DNA from: Glycomyces sp. NRRL B-16210
GTDB lineage: Bacteria; Actinomycetota; Actinomycetes; Mycobacteriales; Micromonosporaceae
Direction: 5' to 3'
DNA: 64,000 bases
NCBI RefSeq assembly: GCF_000719515.1
Contig: NZ_JOGR01000015.1
Coordinates: 1 to 64,000 of the forward strand
Part shown: positions 25,573 through 33,914 of the stretch, in pieces
How positions within the stretch are numbered: the first letter of the stretch is position 1
Layout of the letters: every line of letters starts with the position of its first letter
The notes under the pieces: model-generated
Told to the model about the DNA's origin: nothing
What the model saw: only the letters and a program-made list of their open reading frames with translations
The model's database searches: none
Made by a program: the position numbers and the translations under genes

Positions 25573-26423
25573 GCGGTGGCCTCGGCGGGGCCGGGGACCG
25601 GGGCGGGTGCGGCCTTGGCCTTGGCGGCGTCGGCGGCCTTCTTCGCGGCGGCCTTCTTGTCGGCCTTGGCCTTCGCGTCGCGCTTCTCGGCGGCCTTGTA
25701 GGCGTCGAGGGCCTCCTGGACGGTGCCGTCGGTCTCCAGGGTGCCGGCGTCGAGGAAGATCCCCCGCTTGCAGTACTTCTTCAGGTCGCCCTCGGAGTGG
25801 GAGACGAACACGAGGGTCCGGCCCTCCTTGAGCAGGCCGGCGATGACGGCCTGGCACTTGCGCTTGAAGGCGGCGTCGCCGACGGCGAGCGCCTCGTCGA
25901 CCAGCAGGATCGGGTGCGGCAGCTGGGTGATGACCCCGAAGCCGAGGCGGACCTTCATGCCCGAGGAGTAGTGCTTGACGGGGGTGTCGATGAAGTCCTC
26001 GAGCTCGGAGAAGTCGACGATCTCGTCGAATTTCGACTTGATCTCCTTGGTGCTCATGCCGTGCAGGGCGCCCACGAGGTTGACGTTCTCGCGGCCGGTG
26101 AGGTCGCCGGAGAACCCGGCGGACAGGGCGATGAGCGGGGCCACGCGGCCCTCGCGGCGCACGTAGCCCTCGTCGGGGATGAGCACGCCGGTGATCAGGC
26201 GCAGGAGCGTGGACTTGCCGGTGCCGTTGCGCCCGATGATGCCGACCGCGTCACCGGGGAAGATGTCGAAGTCGACGTGGCGCAGCGGCCAGAAGTCCTG
26301 CTGCTGGGCGCCCTTCTTGTTGGCGGAGCGCCGCACGAAGAGGTCTTTGACGCGGCCCTTCTTCTGCTTGCCTTTGGCGAAGCAGATCCCGAGGTCGCGA
26401 GCCTGGATGATCGGCTCTTCCAT
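25569..26423 (-). CDS. Polysaccharide/teichoic-acid exporter ATP-binding protein (TagH/Wzt-type)
   Basis: ABC ATPase of 284 residues. Walker A GIIGRNGTGKSTLL at 61-74, signature HYSSGMKVRLGFG, Walker B ILLVDEALAVGD and a switch His (FVSHSEG). The KYCKRGIFLDAG ending and the SSGM signature are typical of O-antigen/teichoic-acid exporters. The C-terminus is a 45-residue Ala/Lys tail in place of a Wzt carbohydrate-binding domain. No TagG/Wzm permease lies next to it; its neighbours are the 2-helix membrane protein and the CDP-alcohol transferase. Start ATG 26423 has GGGAGGG. Confidence 0.88.
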   Translation of the reverse strand: MEEPIIQARDLGICFAKGKQKKGRVKDLFVRRSANKKGAQQQDFWPLRHVDFDIFPGDAVGIIGRNGTGKSTLLRLITGVLIPDEGYVRREGRVAPLIALSAGFSGDLTGRENVNLVGALHGMSTKEIKSKFDEIVDFSELEDFIDTPVKHYSSGMKVRLGFGVITQLPHPILLVDEALAVGDAAFKRKCQAVIAGLLKEGRTLVFVSHSEGDLKKYCKRGIFLDAGTLETDGTVQEALDAYKAAEKRDAKAKADKKAAAKKAADAAKAKAAPAPVPGPAEATA

Positions 26424-26549
26424 GGGGGCGGCCCTCCCGGAACAGGTGGTTGCTGTGCGGCTTGCAGATGGCGCGCCAATACTACCGCCCGGCCGAGGTG
26501 GCCAGATGACGGCCGATCCCGGAGCGGCCCGCGACGCGGCGGGGGCGCT

Positions 26550-26876
26550 TCAGCGCTCGGCCTGGGCGTCGTGGCGGCGTTCGGCGGCGAGGCGTTCGAC
26601 CTCGAAGGCGGCGAGGATCTTCCGGTAGGTGAACTCGGTGCGCTCGGCGCTGGCGCGGGCCTCGGCGCGGGCCTTGCGCGTCTCGCTCCACACCAGGGCC
26701 ACGGCCGCGAGCGTGAGCAGGCTCATCAGGGATGAGGCGGCCCACAGGACACGGGTGTCGCCCCAGGCGGCGAGGGCGACGAGAGCGAGGGCCAGGACCG
26801 GGCCCGCGGCGGCGCCCAGGCGCAGCGCGGAGGGCCGGCCGAGGCGGCGGTGGAGGGCTCTGAGCTTCGTTTTCAA
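26550..26876 (-). CDS. Small membrane protein with two helices and coiled coil
   Basis: Not recognised. The 108-residue protein has a basic N-terminus (KTKLRALHRRLGRP), two hydrophobic helices (about residues 19-37 and 43-60) and a charged helical tail ETRKARAEARASAERTEFTY likely to form a coiled coil. The start appears to be TTG 26876, overlapping the TGA of the upstream glycosyltransferase (TTGA), with the coding frame continuing cleanly. It lies between the glycosyltransferase and the ABC ATPase and may be an accessory of that export system. Confidence 0.6.
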   Translation of the reverse strand: MKTKLRALHRRLGRPSALRLGAAAGPVLALALVALAAWGDTRVLWAASSLMSLLTLAAVALVWSETRKARAEARASAERTEFTYRKILAAFEVERLAAERRHDAQAER

Positions 26877-29419
26877 GGCTGGCGCTTTCGGTCGCGGGCG
26901 TCGGCCAGGAGGCCGGAGACGAGTGTGCGGTAGGAGTCGTGGCTGAACCGCTCGCGCACCCGCCGCTGGGCGAGGGCGCTCTGGGCGAGGAACCGGTCGA
27001 GGTCGGCGTGGTGGTCCTCCACCACTTTGACCACTTCGGATGGTTCGCAGTAGAGGGCGGCGTCGCCGAAGGTCGGCTCGAAGCGCGGGGGCAGGACGGT
27101 CACGCACCCTGCCGCGAGCGCTTCGAGGACGGCCCGCCCGAAGGCCTCGTACTGCAACGGGTGCGGGAAGTAGATCCAGAAGTCGAGTTGGTAGAGGAAG
27201 GCCTCCACGTCGGTCTCGTTGAAGCCGTAGCAGGTCCACGAGGGCGGCGGGGCCTGGCCGGTGATGCGGGCGACACTCTTGACCCCGCCCATGACGCGCA
27301 CGTCCCAATGGCCGTCGCCGGGGTAGACCAGCGGGAGGTCGGCGGCGGTGGGCCATTTGGTCCAGTCGTCGCGGGAGTGGCGCCCGACCACGGGCAGAGT
27401 GGAGCGGAACCCAGTGCGGGCCGGGGCGATCGCCGCGATGTCGAGGATGCCGGGCATGTCGAAGTCGGCGAGGACGCCCGGGCCCGGCTCCGCGCCCGCA
27501 TCACTGTCGAGGGTCGGCGTGAGGGCCTCGCGGACCTGGGGGCCCTGCGGGACCCACAGGGGCGCGACGCCGAACATCTCGGTCGCGTTGGCGTGGCAGG
27601 CCCGGGGCTCGTAGCGGATGTCGGAGCCGTCGCGTTCGGCCGGGGCCTGGTTGGCGAGCACGACCATCCGCGCCGGGCGCACCGCCGAGCGTTCGCCAGT
27701 GCGGAACTGGAGGATCGGCGGGTAGCGCAGGATCAGCAGATCGCAGGCCACGTCGTCGGTGACCAGGACCTGGTCGACGGTGCCGTCGTTGATCATCCGC
27801 TGGATCGGCTCGCACATGGGGCGGTCCTCGACGGTCATGTGCCGCCAGGACTCCAGGTGCATGACGGCCACGTCGAGGCCTTCGGCGCGCAGCGCCAGGA
27901 TCTCCTCGATCGTGGACTTCTGGGGTCCGCCGAAGGGCCGCCAGTCGAGGCAGAAGACCACGTCGAAACGGCGCCGGCGCTGTTCGGAGCGGGCCGCGGC
28001 GGCGTGGCGGGGGGCCCAGAACGGGCGCGGGTCGGGTTCGCGCGGCAGGTACGGGTCGGCCTCGCCGGCGCTGATCGCCCGGTGCCACAGCGGATAGGCG
28101 GACTGGTAGGCGCGGCGGGAGGGGTGCTTCCAGCCGGGCCCGAACTCCTCGCGCGAGAGCGAGCCGGGGGCCTGGCGCATGACCGTGTCGCGCACGCCGT
28201 CGAGGCGGCACACCGCGCCGGGGCCGAACGCGGCCGAGACCCGATGCAGGAACTCGGTGTCGGCGCCCTTGCGGACCTCGTCGAAGTAGCCGATCCGGTC
28301 CAAAACGGCGCGGTGGAACATCATCGAGGCGGTCGAGGCGGTGGTGAGGACGCGGCCGGGGCGGGTGGCGGTGAGGTCCTCGTTGAACAGGAACGCCTCG
28401 CCGTAGGTGAGCTGGAGGTCCGGTTCGGCCAGCAGCGGCGCGATCGAACGGGCCAGGCGGCCGGGCGCGGCCCAGTCGTCGGCGTCCAGGCCGGTCACGA
28501 ACTCCCCGGTGAGGGCGTCGAACGCGGTGTTCCGGGCGGCGAAGGTGCCGCCGTTGACGCTCTTGCGGATGACGCGGACGCGGTCGTCGAGCGCGGCGGC
28601 GGCGTCGAGGACCCCGTCGTATTCGGGACCGGAGGCGTCGTCGACGACGAGGACCTCGAGGTTCGCCCAGGTGCCCTCGGTGAGGGAGCGGACGGCGGTG
28701 AGCAGGGCCCGGTCGGGCCGGTAGGCGGTCATGACCACCGAGACCTTCGGACCCGACGCGACGCGAGGACCGGGAGCGGCGCTGAGGCGGTCGAACCAGG
28801 GAACGGTGTCGGCGGCAGTGTCGGCAGCGCCGTCGCGGGCCTCGTCGGCCGGGAGGAGCCGCAGTTCGGGGTGGCCGCAGAGCGCGCCGAGGCGGCGCAG
28901 CCAGTCGCGTTCGTCACCGCCGTGCCGCGGATGCTCCAGGTCGGTCAGGAGCGCGGCGCGCTCCAGGGGGGCCGTGCGCCGACCGTAGCGGCGCAGCAGC
29001 CGCCGGGCCTTCGAGAGGTCCCCGAGGGCGTAGGCGAGCTGCGCGTGGACGGCGGCGTCGCGGGGCGCGACGCGCCGCGGCCCGTCCAGGTCCAAGGCGA
29101 GGTCGTAGAGCGCGACCGCGTCGCGCCGGTCCTCCTCGCCGCCGGACTGGAGGCCGACGACCCGGGCCAGGTCGCGCAGCGCCCCCGGACGCGGCCGGGC
29201 GGCGAGGCCGCGGGCCGAGCCCGAGCGCGCGGCGTCGAGCAGGTCGGGGAGCGCGAGGCCGTCGCCGACCGCCCGCACGAGCAGATGCCGCGCGCCCGGC
29301 GAGCGGGTGCGCAGCGCGGTCGCGACCGGCGCGCTCGCCCGCCGTCCCGTCGCCTTCGCCAGGTAGTCGTCGAGGAGGCGGACCGGATAGCGCTCGGTCT
29401 CGTAAGCTGGCATCGTCAA
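26873..29419 (-). CDS. Two-domain glycosyltransferase (GT2 plus GT4-like)
   Basis: The 848-residue protein has a helical N-part (1-220), a GT2 domain from about 223 (PKVSVVMTAYRPDRALLTAV, VLVVDDASG, TGLDADDW as DxD, KGADTEFLHRV) and a GT-B-like C-half from about 490 (RFDVVFCLDWRPFGGPQKST, YFPHPLQYEAFGRAVLEALA). Bifunctional proteins of this kind build repeating surface polymers. GGAG lies 10 bases before TTG 29419 and 16 before ATG 29413; either may start. It heads the minus-strand operon with the small membrane protein, ABC ATPase and CDP-alcohol transferase, divergent from two GT2 genes. Confidence 0.85.
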   Translation of the reverse strand: MTMPAYETERYPVRLLDDYLAKATGRRASAPVATALRTRSPGARHLLVRAVGDGLALPDLLDAARSGSARGLAARPRPGALRDLARVVGLQSGGEEDRRDAVALYDLALDLDGPRRVAPRDAAVHAQLAYALGDLSKARRLLRRYGRRTAPLERAALLTDLEHPRHGGDERDWLRRLGALCGHPELRLLPADEARDGAADTAADTVPWFDRLSAAPGPRVASGPKVSVVMTAYRPDRALLTAVRSLTEGTWANLEVLVVDDASGPEYDGVLDAAAALDDRVRVIRKSVNGGTFAARNTAFDALTGEFVTGLDADDWAAPGRLARSIAPLLAEPDLQLTYGEAFLFNEDLTATRPGRVLTTASTASMMFHRAVLDRIGYFDEVRKGADTEFLHRVSAAFGPGAVCRLDGVRDTVMRQAPGSLSREEFGPGWKHPSRRAYQSAYPLWHRAISAGEADPYLPREPDPRPFWAPRHAAAARSEQRRRRFDVVFCLDWRPFGGPQKSTIEEILALRAEGLDVAVMHLESWRHMTVEDRPMCEPIQRMINDGTVDQVLVTDDVACDLLILRYPPILQFRTGERSAVRPARMVVLANQAPAERDGSDIRYEPRACHANATEMFGVAPLWVPQGPQVREALTPTLDSDAGAEPGPGVLADFDMPGILDIAAIAPARTGFRSTLPVVGRHSRDDWTKWPTAADLPLVYPGDGHWDVRVMGGVKSVARITGQAPPPSWTCYGFNETDVEAFLYQLDFWIYFPHPLQYEAFGRAVLEALAAGCVTVLPPRFEPTFGDAALYCEPSEVVKVVEDHHADLDRFLAQSALAQRRVRERFSHDSYRTLVSGLLADARDRKRQP

Positions 29420-29579
29420 GTGCGTTCATCTCCAGGTTGCATTCCGCCCAGATCTTCGCCCGCCGAATGGCAATAGAGTTGAATTGAATGCGAACAGAGA
29501 CCCTCACCTGCGTAAACAGATGTTGAACTGGGAAGCCGGTCAATCCTCGTGATCGCGACCGGGATATCGTGAGAACGAA

Positions 29580-31079
29580 ATGAACGACTCACCGAAACGC
29601 CCGCGCATTGTCCGCAACGACTATAGGGCGCTCCACCCGCCGAATTCGGCCGAATGGCAGCCGAGTCTCGCAGTGAGCGTCGTCGTGCCGGCCTACGGCG
29701 GCCAGGAGAAGCTCGACCTCGCCCTGGCGGCGCTCGCCGCGCAAACGTACCCGTCGAACCTCATGGAGGTCCTCGTCGTCGACGACGGCTCCGAGCCGCC
29801 GCTGCGACTGCCCGAACTGCGCCCCGAGCACACCCGGCTCATCGCCTCCACCCCCGAGTCCTGGGGTTCGGCGCACGCGGTCAACACCGGCGCCGGCCAC
29901 GCCGAAGGCGAGGTCGTTCTGCGCCTCGACGCCGACATGGTGGCCTTCGGCGACCACGTCGAGGCGCAGATGCGCTGGCACCACGCCGCCGACTACCTGG
30001 CGGTCCTCGGCCACAAGCGGTTCGTCCGCTGGGAGGCGGGCCTCATGAGCCCCGAGCAGGTCCACGAGAAGGTCGCCTACGGCGAGGCCGCGGCCCTGTT
30101 CGCCGTCGAGGAGTCCAGCCCCCACTGGATCGAGAAGGTCATCGCCGACTCCGACGGCCTCACCGCCCACCACCCCGGGAACTACCGGGTCTTCATCGGC
30201 GCCACCGGATCGGTGCACCGCGACTTCTTCAAGACCGTCGGCGGCCTCGACACCGACCTGCGCCTGGGATCGGACACCGAGTTCGCCTACCGCCTCGCGC
30301 AGGCGGGCGCCGTGTTCGTGCCCGAGACCGCCTCCTCCGCATGGCATCTGGGCATCCCCCAGATGCAGCACAAGGAGGACGAGGGCCGCCGCCAGCGGGT
30401 CCCGCACATCGCGCAGCGGGTGCCGCTGCACGGGATGCGCCGCACCGCGCCGCCGCGCGCCTGGCGAGTCCCCCTGGTCGACATCGTGATCGACGTCGAC
30501 GGCGCCACCGCGGCCGACGTGGACGCCTGCGTCGCACCGGTCCTCGGCGGCCCCGACGGCGACGCCCGCTTCACCCTCGTCACCGGCCACGGCCCCGCGC
30601 CCCAGGACCGCGCCTCGATCCTCGCCGGCGACGGCGCGCAGCAGCGCCTCGTCGAGGAGCTCTACGAGGGCGAAGCGCGCGTGCGACTGCGCCCCGAACG
30701 CCCCGAACCCGACCCCGCCGTGCCCTACCGGCTGGTGCTGCCCAAACCGATCCCGCTGGGGCCCAAGAGCATCGGCAAGATGCTGGCGACGATGGAACGC
30801 GTCGACGCCGGACTGGTCCTCGCCGCGCTCGAAGACGGCCCGCCCGCCCGGCTGGAGCGGACCGCCGCGTTCTCCCGCGCCCGCCACATCACCGGTGGCC
30901 CCGACCTCGACCAGGTCGTGGCCGGGATCTGGGGCGCCGCGCAGTACAGCGGCCTCGCCGAGACCGAACCCGGCGCGACCGTGTTCACGCCCCCCGCCGC
31001 CGACCCCGCCCGACGGCTCGCGCGCCGGTTCCTCAACGCCCGCCAACGCGCCCGCCTGCGCGCCCTCCTCAAGCGATGA
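29580..31079 (+). CDS. GT2 family glycosyltransferase, tandem copy 1
   Basis: The 499-residue GT-A enzyme has AVSVVVPAYGGQEKLDLALA, EVLVVDDGS, LRLDADMVAF (DxD) and GSDTEFAYRLAQAG (acceptor-side acid). It shares AQMRWHHAADYLAVLGHKRF with the next gene. The C-terminal 200 residues are a poorly conserved extension of unknown role. The stop overlaps the start of copy 2 by four bases. Confidence 0.88.
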   Translation: MNDSPKRPRIVRNDYRALHPPNSAEWQPSLAVSVVVPAYGGQEKLDLALAALAAQTYPSNLMEVLVVDDGSEPPLRLPELRPEHTRLIASTPESWGSAHAVNTGAGHAEGEVVLRLDADMVAFGDHVEAQMRWHHAADYLAVLGHKRFVRWEAGLMSPEQVHEKVAYGEAAALFAVEESSPHWIEKVIADSDGLTAHHPGNYRVFIGATGSVHRDFFKTVGGLDTDLRLGSDTEFAYRLAQAGAVFVPETASSAWHLGIPQMQHKEDEGRRQRVPHIAQRVPLHGMRRTAPPRAWRVPLVDIVIDVDGATAADVDACVAPVLGGPDGDARFTLVTGHGPAPQDRASILAGDGAQQRLVEELYEGEARVRLRPERPEPDPAVPYRLVLPKPIPLGPKSIGKMLATMERVDAGLVLAALEDGPPARLERTAAFSRARHITGGPDLDQVVAGIWGAAQYSGLAETEPGATVFTPPAADPARRLARRFLNARQRARLRALLKR

Positions 31080-32542
31080 TCATGGACACTGCGAACACCG
31101 GCGCGAACGGCCCGGTCCTGCGCGGCAACGACTACGGGCCGCTCGAACGGCCCACCGGCGCATGGCGGCCGCGCCTGCGCGTCAGCGTCGTGATCCCCGC
31201 GCACGGCCACCAGGACAAACTCGACGCCACCCTCGCCTCCCTCGCCGCGCAGACCTATCCGGCCGAACTGCTGGAGGTCCTCGTCGTCGACGACGGCACC
31301 GCGCCGCCCCTGCGACTGCCCGACATCCGCCCCGACGAGACGCGGATCGTCGCACCGCTGCCAGACGGCTGGGCCTCGGCCCACGCCACGAACTCCGGTG
31401 TGGCGCAGAGCGAAGGTGATGTCGTCCTGCGCCTGGACTCGGACATGCTGGTCTTCGACGACCACGTCGAGGCGCAGATGCGCTGGCACCACGCCGCCGA
31501 CTACCTGGCCGTCCTGGGCCACAAGCGGTTCGTGGACTACCGCGCCGGCGACCTCGACCCCGGAGCGGTGTTCGCCGCGGTGCAGGCCGGGAAGGCCGCC
31601 GAACTCTACGACGCCGACACCGCAGAGCCCCAATGGATCGAACGGATCATCGACGCGACGGCCGGACTGCGCGAATCCGACCACCGGGCGTTCCGGGTCC
31701 TCGTCGGAGCCACGTTCTCGGTCCACCGGCGCCTATACGAGGCCGCCGGCGGCATGGACGCCGACATGGTCTTCGGCTCCGACACCGTCTTCGGCTACCG
31801 GCTCCACCAGGCCGGAGCCGTGTTCGTGCCCGACGCCGACTCCTCCGCCTGGCACCTCGGCCCGCGCCAGATCAGCGTGCGCGGCGACCTCGCCAAACGC
31901 TACCGGGCCCCGCGGATCGCCAACCGGGTCCCCGAACTGGACCTCAAGCGGCCCAGGGCGAACCGGAACTGGGACACCCCGCTCGCCGACGTCACCGTCG
32001 CAGCCGGGACCGGAGTCCAATCCTGTGTGGACGCACTGCTGACCGGGACCACCCCGGACCTCCGCGTGACGCTCACCGGCGAATGGCCCGAACCAGAAAC
32101 CAGACGCCATGCGCCCCTTGACGACCCGCACTTCGAAGCGCGACTGCTCATGGAGTCCTTCAAAGGCGAGGGCCGCGTCCGGTTCGCCCGAACCGCACCG
32201 CCCGCCAAGGACGCGCCCTACCGGATCGAAGTGCCCCCGGCCGCCACGCCGTCACCGGACGCGATCGCCGCACTGGTCGCCCACGCCAACGAACGCCGCC
32301 TCGGCCTGGTCGAAGTCATGCTCCCCGAAGGCACGGTCCGCCTGGAGCGCACCGCCGCCGCCGCGCGGGCCGCGCACCTGGGCGTCCCGATCGACGCGGT
32401 GTGGGGATACGAGCGGATCGTCGCCGGACCGCTCGTGACGGCCTTCGGCGCCTCCCCTTCAGGAGCGGGTGACCCTGCCGGGTCCGGCGAGGGGCTGGGC
32501 GGCAAAGCCCGAGGCATCCTGCGCCGCGCGCTCGGGCGCTGA
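31076..32542 (+). CDS. GT2 family glycosyltransferase, tandem copy 2
   Basis: The 488-residue paralogue of the upstream gene has RVSVVIPAHGHQDKLDATLA, EVLVVDDGT, LRLDSDMLVF (DxD) and the same HHAADYLAVLGHKRF stretch, and ends with a similar C-terminal extension. The start is ATG 31076, whose TGA neighbour is the stop of copy 1 (ATGA). Its 3' end overlaps by 84 bases the convergent GT2 gene. Together the pair likely adds related sugars in one polymer. Confidence 0.87.
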   Translation: MIMDTANTGANGPVLRGNDYGPLERPTGAWRPRLRVSVVIPAHGHQDKLDATLASLAAQTYPAELLEVLVVDDGTAPPLRLPDIRPDETRIVAPLPDGWASAHATNSGVAQSEGDVVLRLDSDMLVFDDHVEAQMRWHHAADYLAVLGHKRFVDYRAGDLDPGAVFAAVQAGKAAELYDADTAEPQWIERIIDATAGLRESDHRAFRVLVGATFSVHRRLYEAAGGMDADMVFGSDTVFGYRLHQAGAVFVPDADSSAWHLGPRQISVRGDLAKRYRAPRIANRVPELDLKRPRANRNWDTPLADVTVAAGTGVQSCVDALLTGTTPDLRVTLTGEWPEPETRRHAPLDDPHFEARLLMESFKGEGRVRFARTAPPAKDAPYRIEVPPAATPSPDAIAALVAHANERRLGLVEVMLPEGTVRLERTAAAARAAHLGVPIDAVWGYERIVAGPLVTAFGASPSGAGDPAGSGEGLGGKARGILRRALGR

Positions 32543-33574
32543 CTCGGCGCCGCCGGTGCGCCGCACCCGCTTGGACAGCCGGTACACCTGGCGCAGCGCC
32601 TCGTAACCGAGATAGGCGCGGGCGGCCAGGAGCCGCTGCTTGAGACCGGTGACGCCCTCGGCGGGACTCCAGGCGTCCGGACCGGGGTGGTAGCGGCGGT
32701 ACAGCTCCGAGGTGCGGCGGAAGAACTCGCGGCGCTTCTTCGGGTCGACCCGCTCGGTGTTGCCGATGACCAGCAGCAGGTGCCAGACCATGTGGTTGAA
32801 CAAGGCGACGCGGACGCCCTCGTCGTCGACGCCTTCGAGGTCGTCCCAGGTGCGCTGCCACTGGGTGAACACGTCGAAGTGGCGGTCGTCGCGGGTGCGG
32901 GTGATGGAGGAGCCGGCGCGCTGGCGCCACTGGTAGCAGCATTCGGTGACCACCGCGATGCGCTCGGCGCGGCGCAGCAGGCCATAGGTCCAGGGGATGT
33001 CGGTGTACCAGCCGGTGGGGAAGTCGAGGTCGATGCCGGTGAGGAAGCCGCGGCGGGAGACCTTGGTCCACGGGGTGTGGGTGTAGTCGACGATCTGGGG
33101 CCACTCGGCGAGGGTGAACCCGTCCGGGTCGGCGGGGCAGTGCGCGGCGAGGTCGGCGAGTTCCCCGATCTCGACGATCTCGCCCGAGGGCGCGCCGATG
33201 TCGCGGACCTTCTCGTGCTGGACGAGGACCACGTCGGGCGCCTCGGCGACGGTGACGGCCTTGAGCACGCGGTCGACCGCGCCGGGCTTGAGCTCGTCGT
33301 CGGCGTCCACGAACCAGACGTAGTCGCCCGAGGCCTGGGCGAGGCCGAAGTTGCGGGCCGGGCCCGAGCCGGCGTTCCGCGGGGTCGAGACGATGCGGAT
33401 CCGCCGGTCGCCCTCGGCGTAGCGCTCGGCGACGGCGCGGGAGCCGTCGGGCGAGCAGTCGTCGACGACGACGATCTCGAGCCGGTCTTCCTCGCCGCCC
33501 ACGATGGTGTCGAGGCAACCGGCGAGGTAGTCCTCGGCCTCGTAGACGGGGATGACGATGCTCAATGAGGGCAT
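32459..33574 (-). CDS. GT2 family glycosyltransferase
   Basis: The 371-residue enzyme has SLSIVIPVYEAEDYLAGCLD, EIVVVDDCSPDGS, GSGPARNFGL and VWFVDADDELKPG with the DxD, then a helical C-part of CDP-glycerol/teichoic-type appearance (CCYQWRQRAGSSITRTRD, FFRRTSELYRRYHP). Chosen start ATG 33574 opens directly on the first strand; 28 upstream codons of open frame lack coding features. The last 84 bases overlap the convergent tandem GT2 gene. Confidence 0.85.
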   Translation of the reverse strand: MPSLSIVIPVYEAEDYLAGCLDTIVGGEEDRLEIVVVDDCSPDGSRAVAERYAEGDRRIRIVSTPRNAGSGPARNFGLAQASGDYVWFVDADDELKPGAVDRVLKAVTVAEAPDVVLVQHEKVRDIGAPSGEIVEIGELADLAAHCPADPDGFTLAEWPQIVDYTHTPWTKVSRRGFLTGIDLDFPTGWYTDIPWTYGLLRRAERIAVVTECCYQWRQRAGSSITRTRDDRHFDVFTQWQRTWDDLEGVDDEGVRVALFNHMVWHLLLVIGNTERVDPKKRREFFRRTSELYRRYHPGPDAWSPAEGVTGLKQRLLAARAYLGYEALRQVYRLSKRVRRTGGAESAPERAAQDASGFAAQPLAGPGRVTRS

Positions 33575-33914
33575 GACATCGATGGTAGCCCCGCGGGCAC
33601 ACCCGCACTGACCGGCGAATAGGACCCAGGTCACGCCGCGAATCAGGCGTTCGCACACTACAAGGGCCGATTCCGCGAATCATTCCGAGGCCGTTTCACG
33701 GCCGAGTCCGCCATTCGGTCAATGGTGAACTCTTCTTGAGCACTCGGTGAACAAACAGGCCGATCGACCATCGGCTTGCCGCCAAGTGTCCGCGAAATGA
33801 ACGAGTCGCCAACATGAGTTGTCGTTTACCCTGGTCAATGGCGTATAGCTCGTTATTGCTAATGTCGATTCCATTCTGATGAGCACACAACATCGAACCA
33901 CTGAGGAGTCCATT
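33575..33914. other. Divergent intergenic region, lower GC
   Basis: No gene is supported. From about 33710 the sequence is clearly more AT-rich than its surroundings (for example GTTATTGCTAATGTCG). It probably contains the promoter and leader of the nucleotide-sugar dehydrogenase; I could not fix boxes. Confidence 0.5.

Noticed and set aside
33575..33914. Small RNA or riboswitch upstream of the nucleotide-sugar dehydrogenase
   Set aside because: Only lower GC content is visible; I found no stable conserved fold, so it is listed as intergenic.
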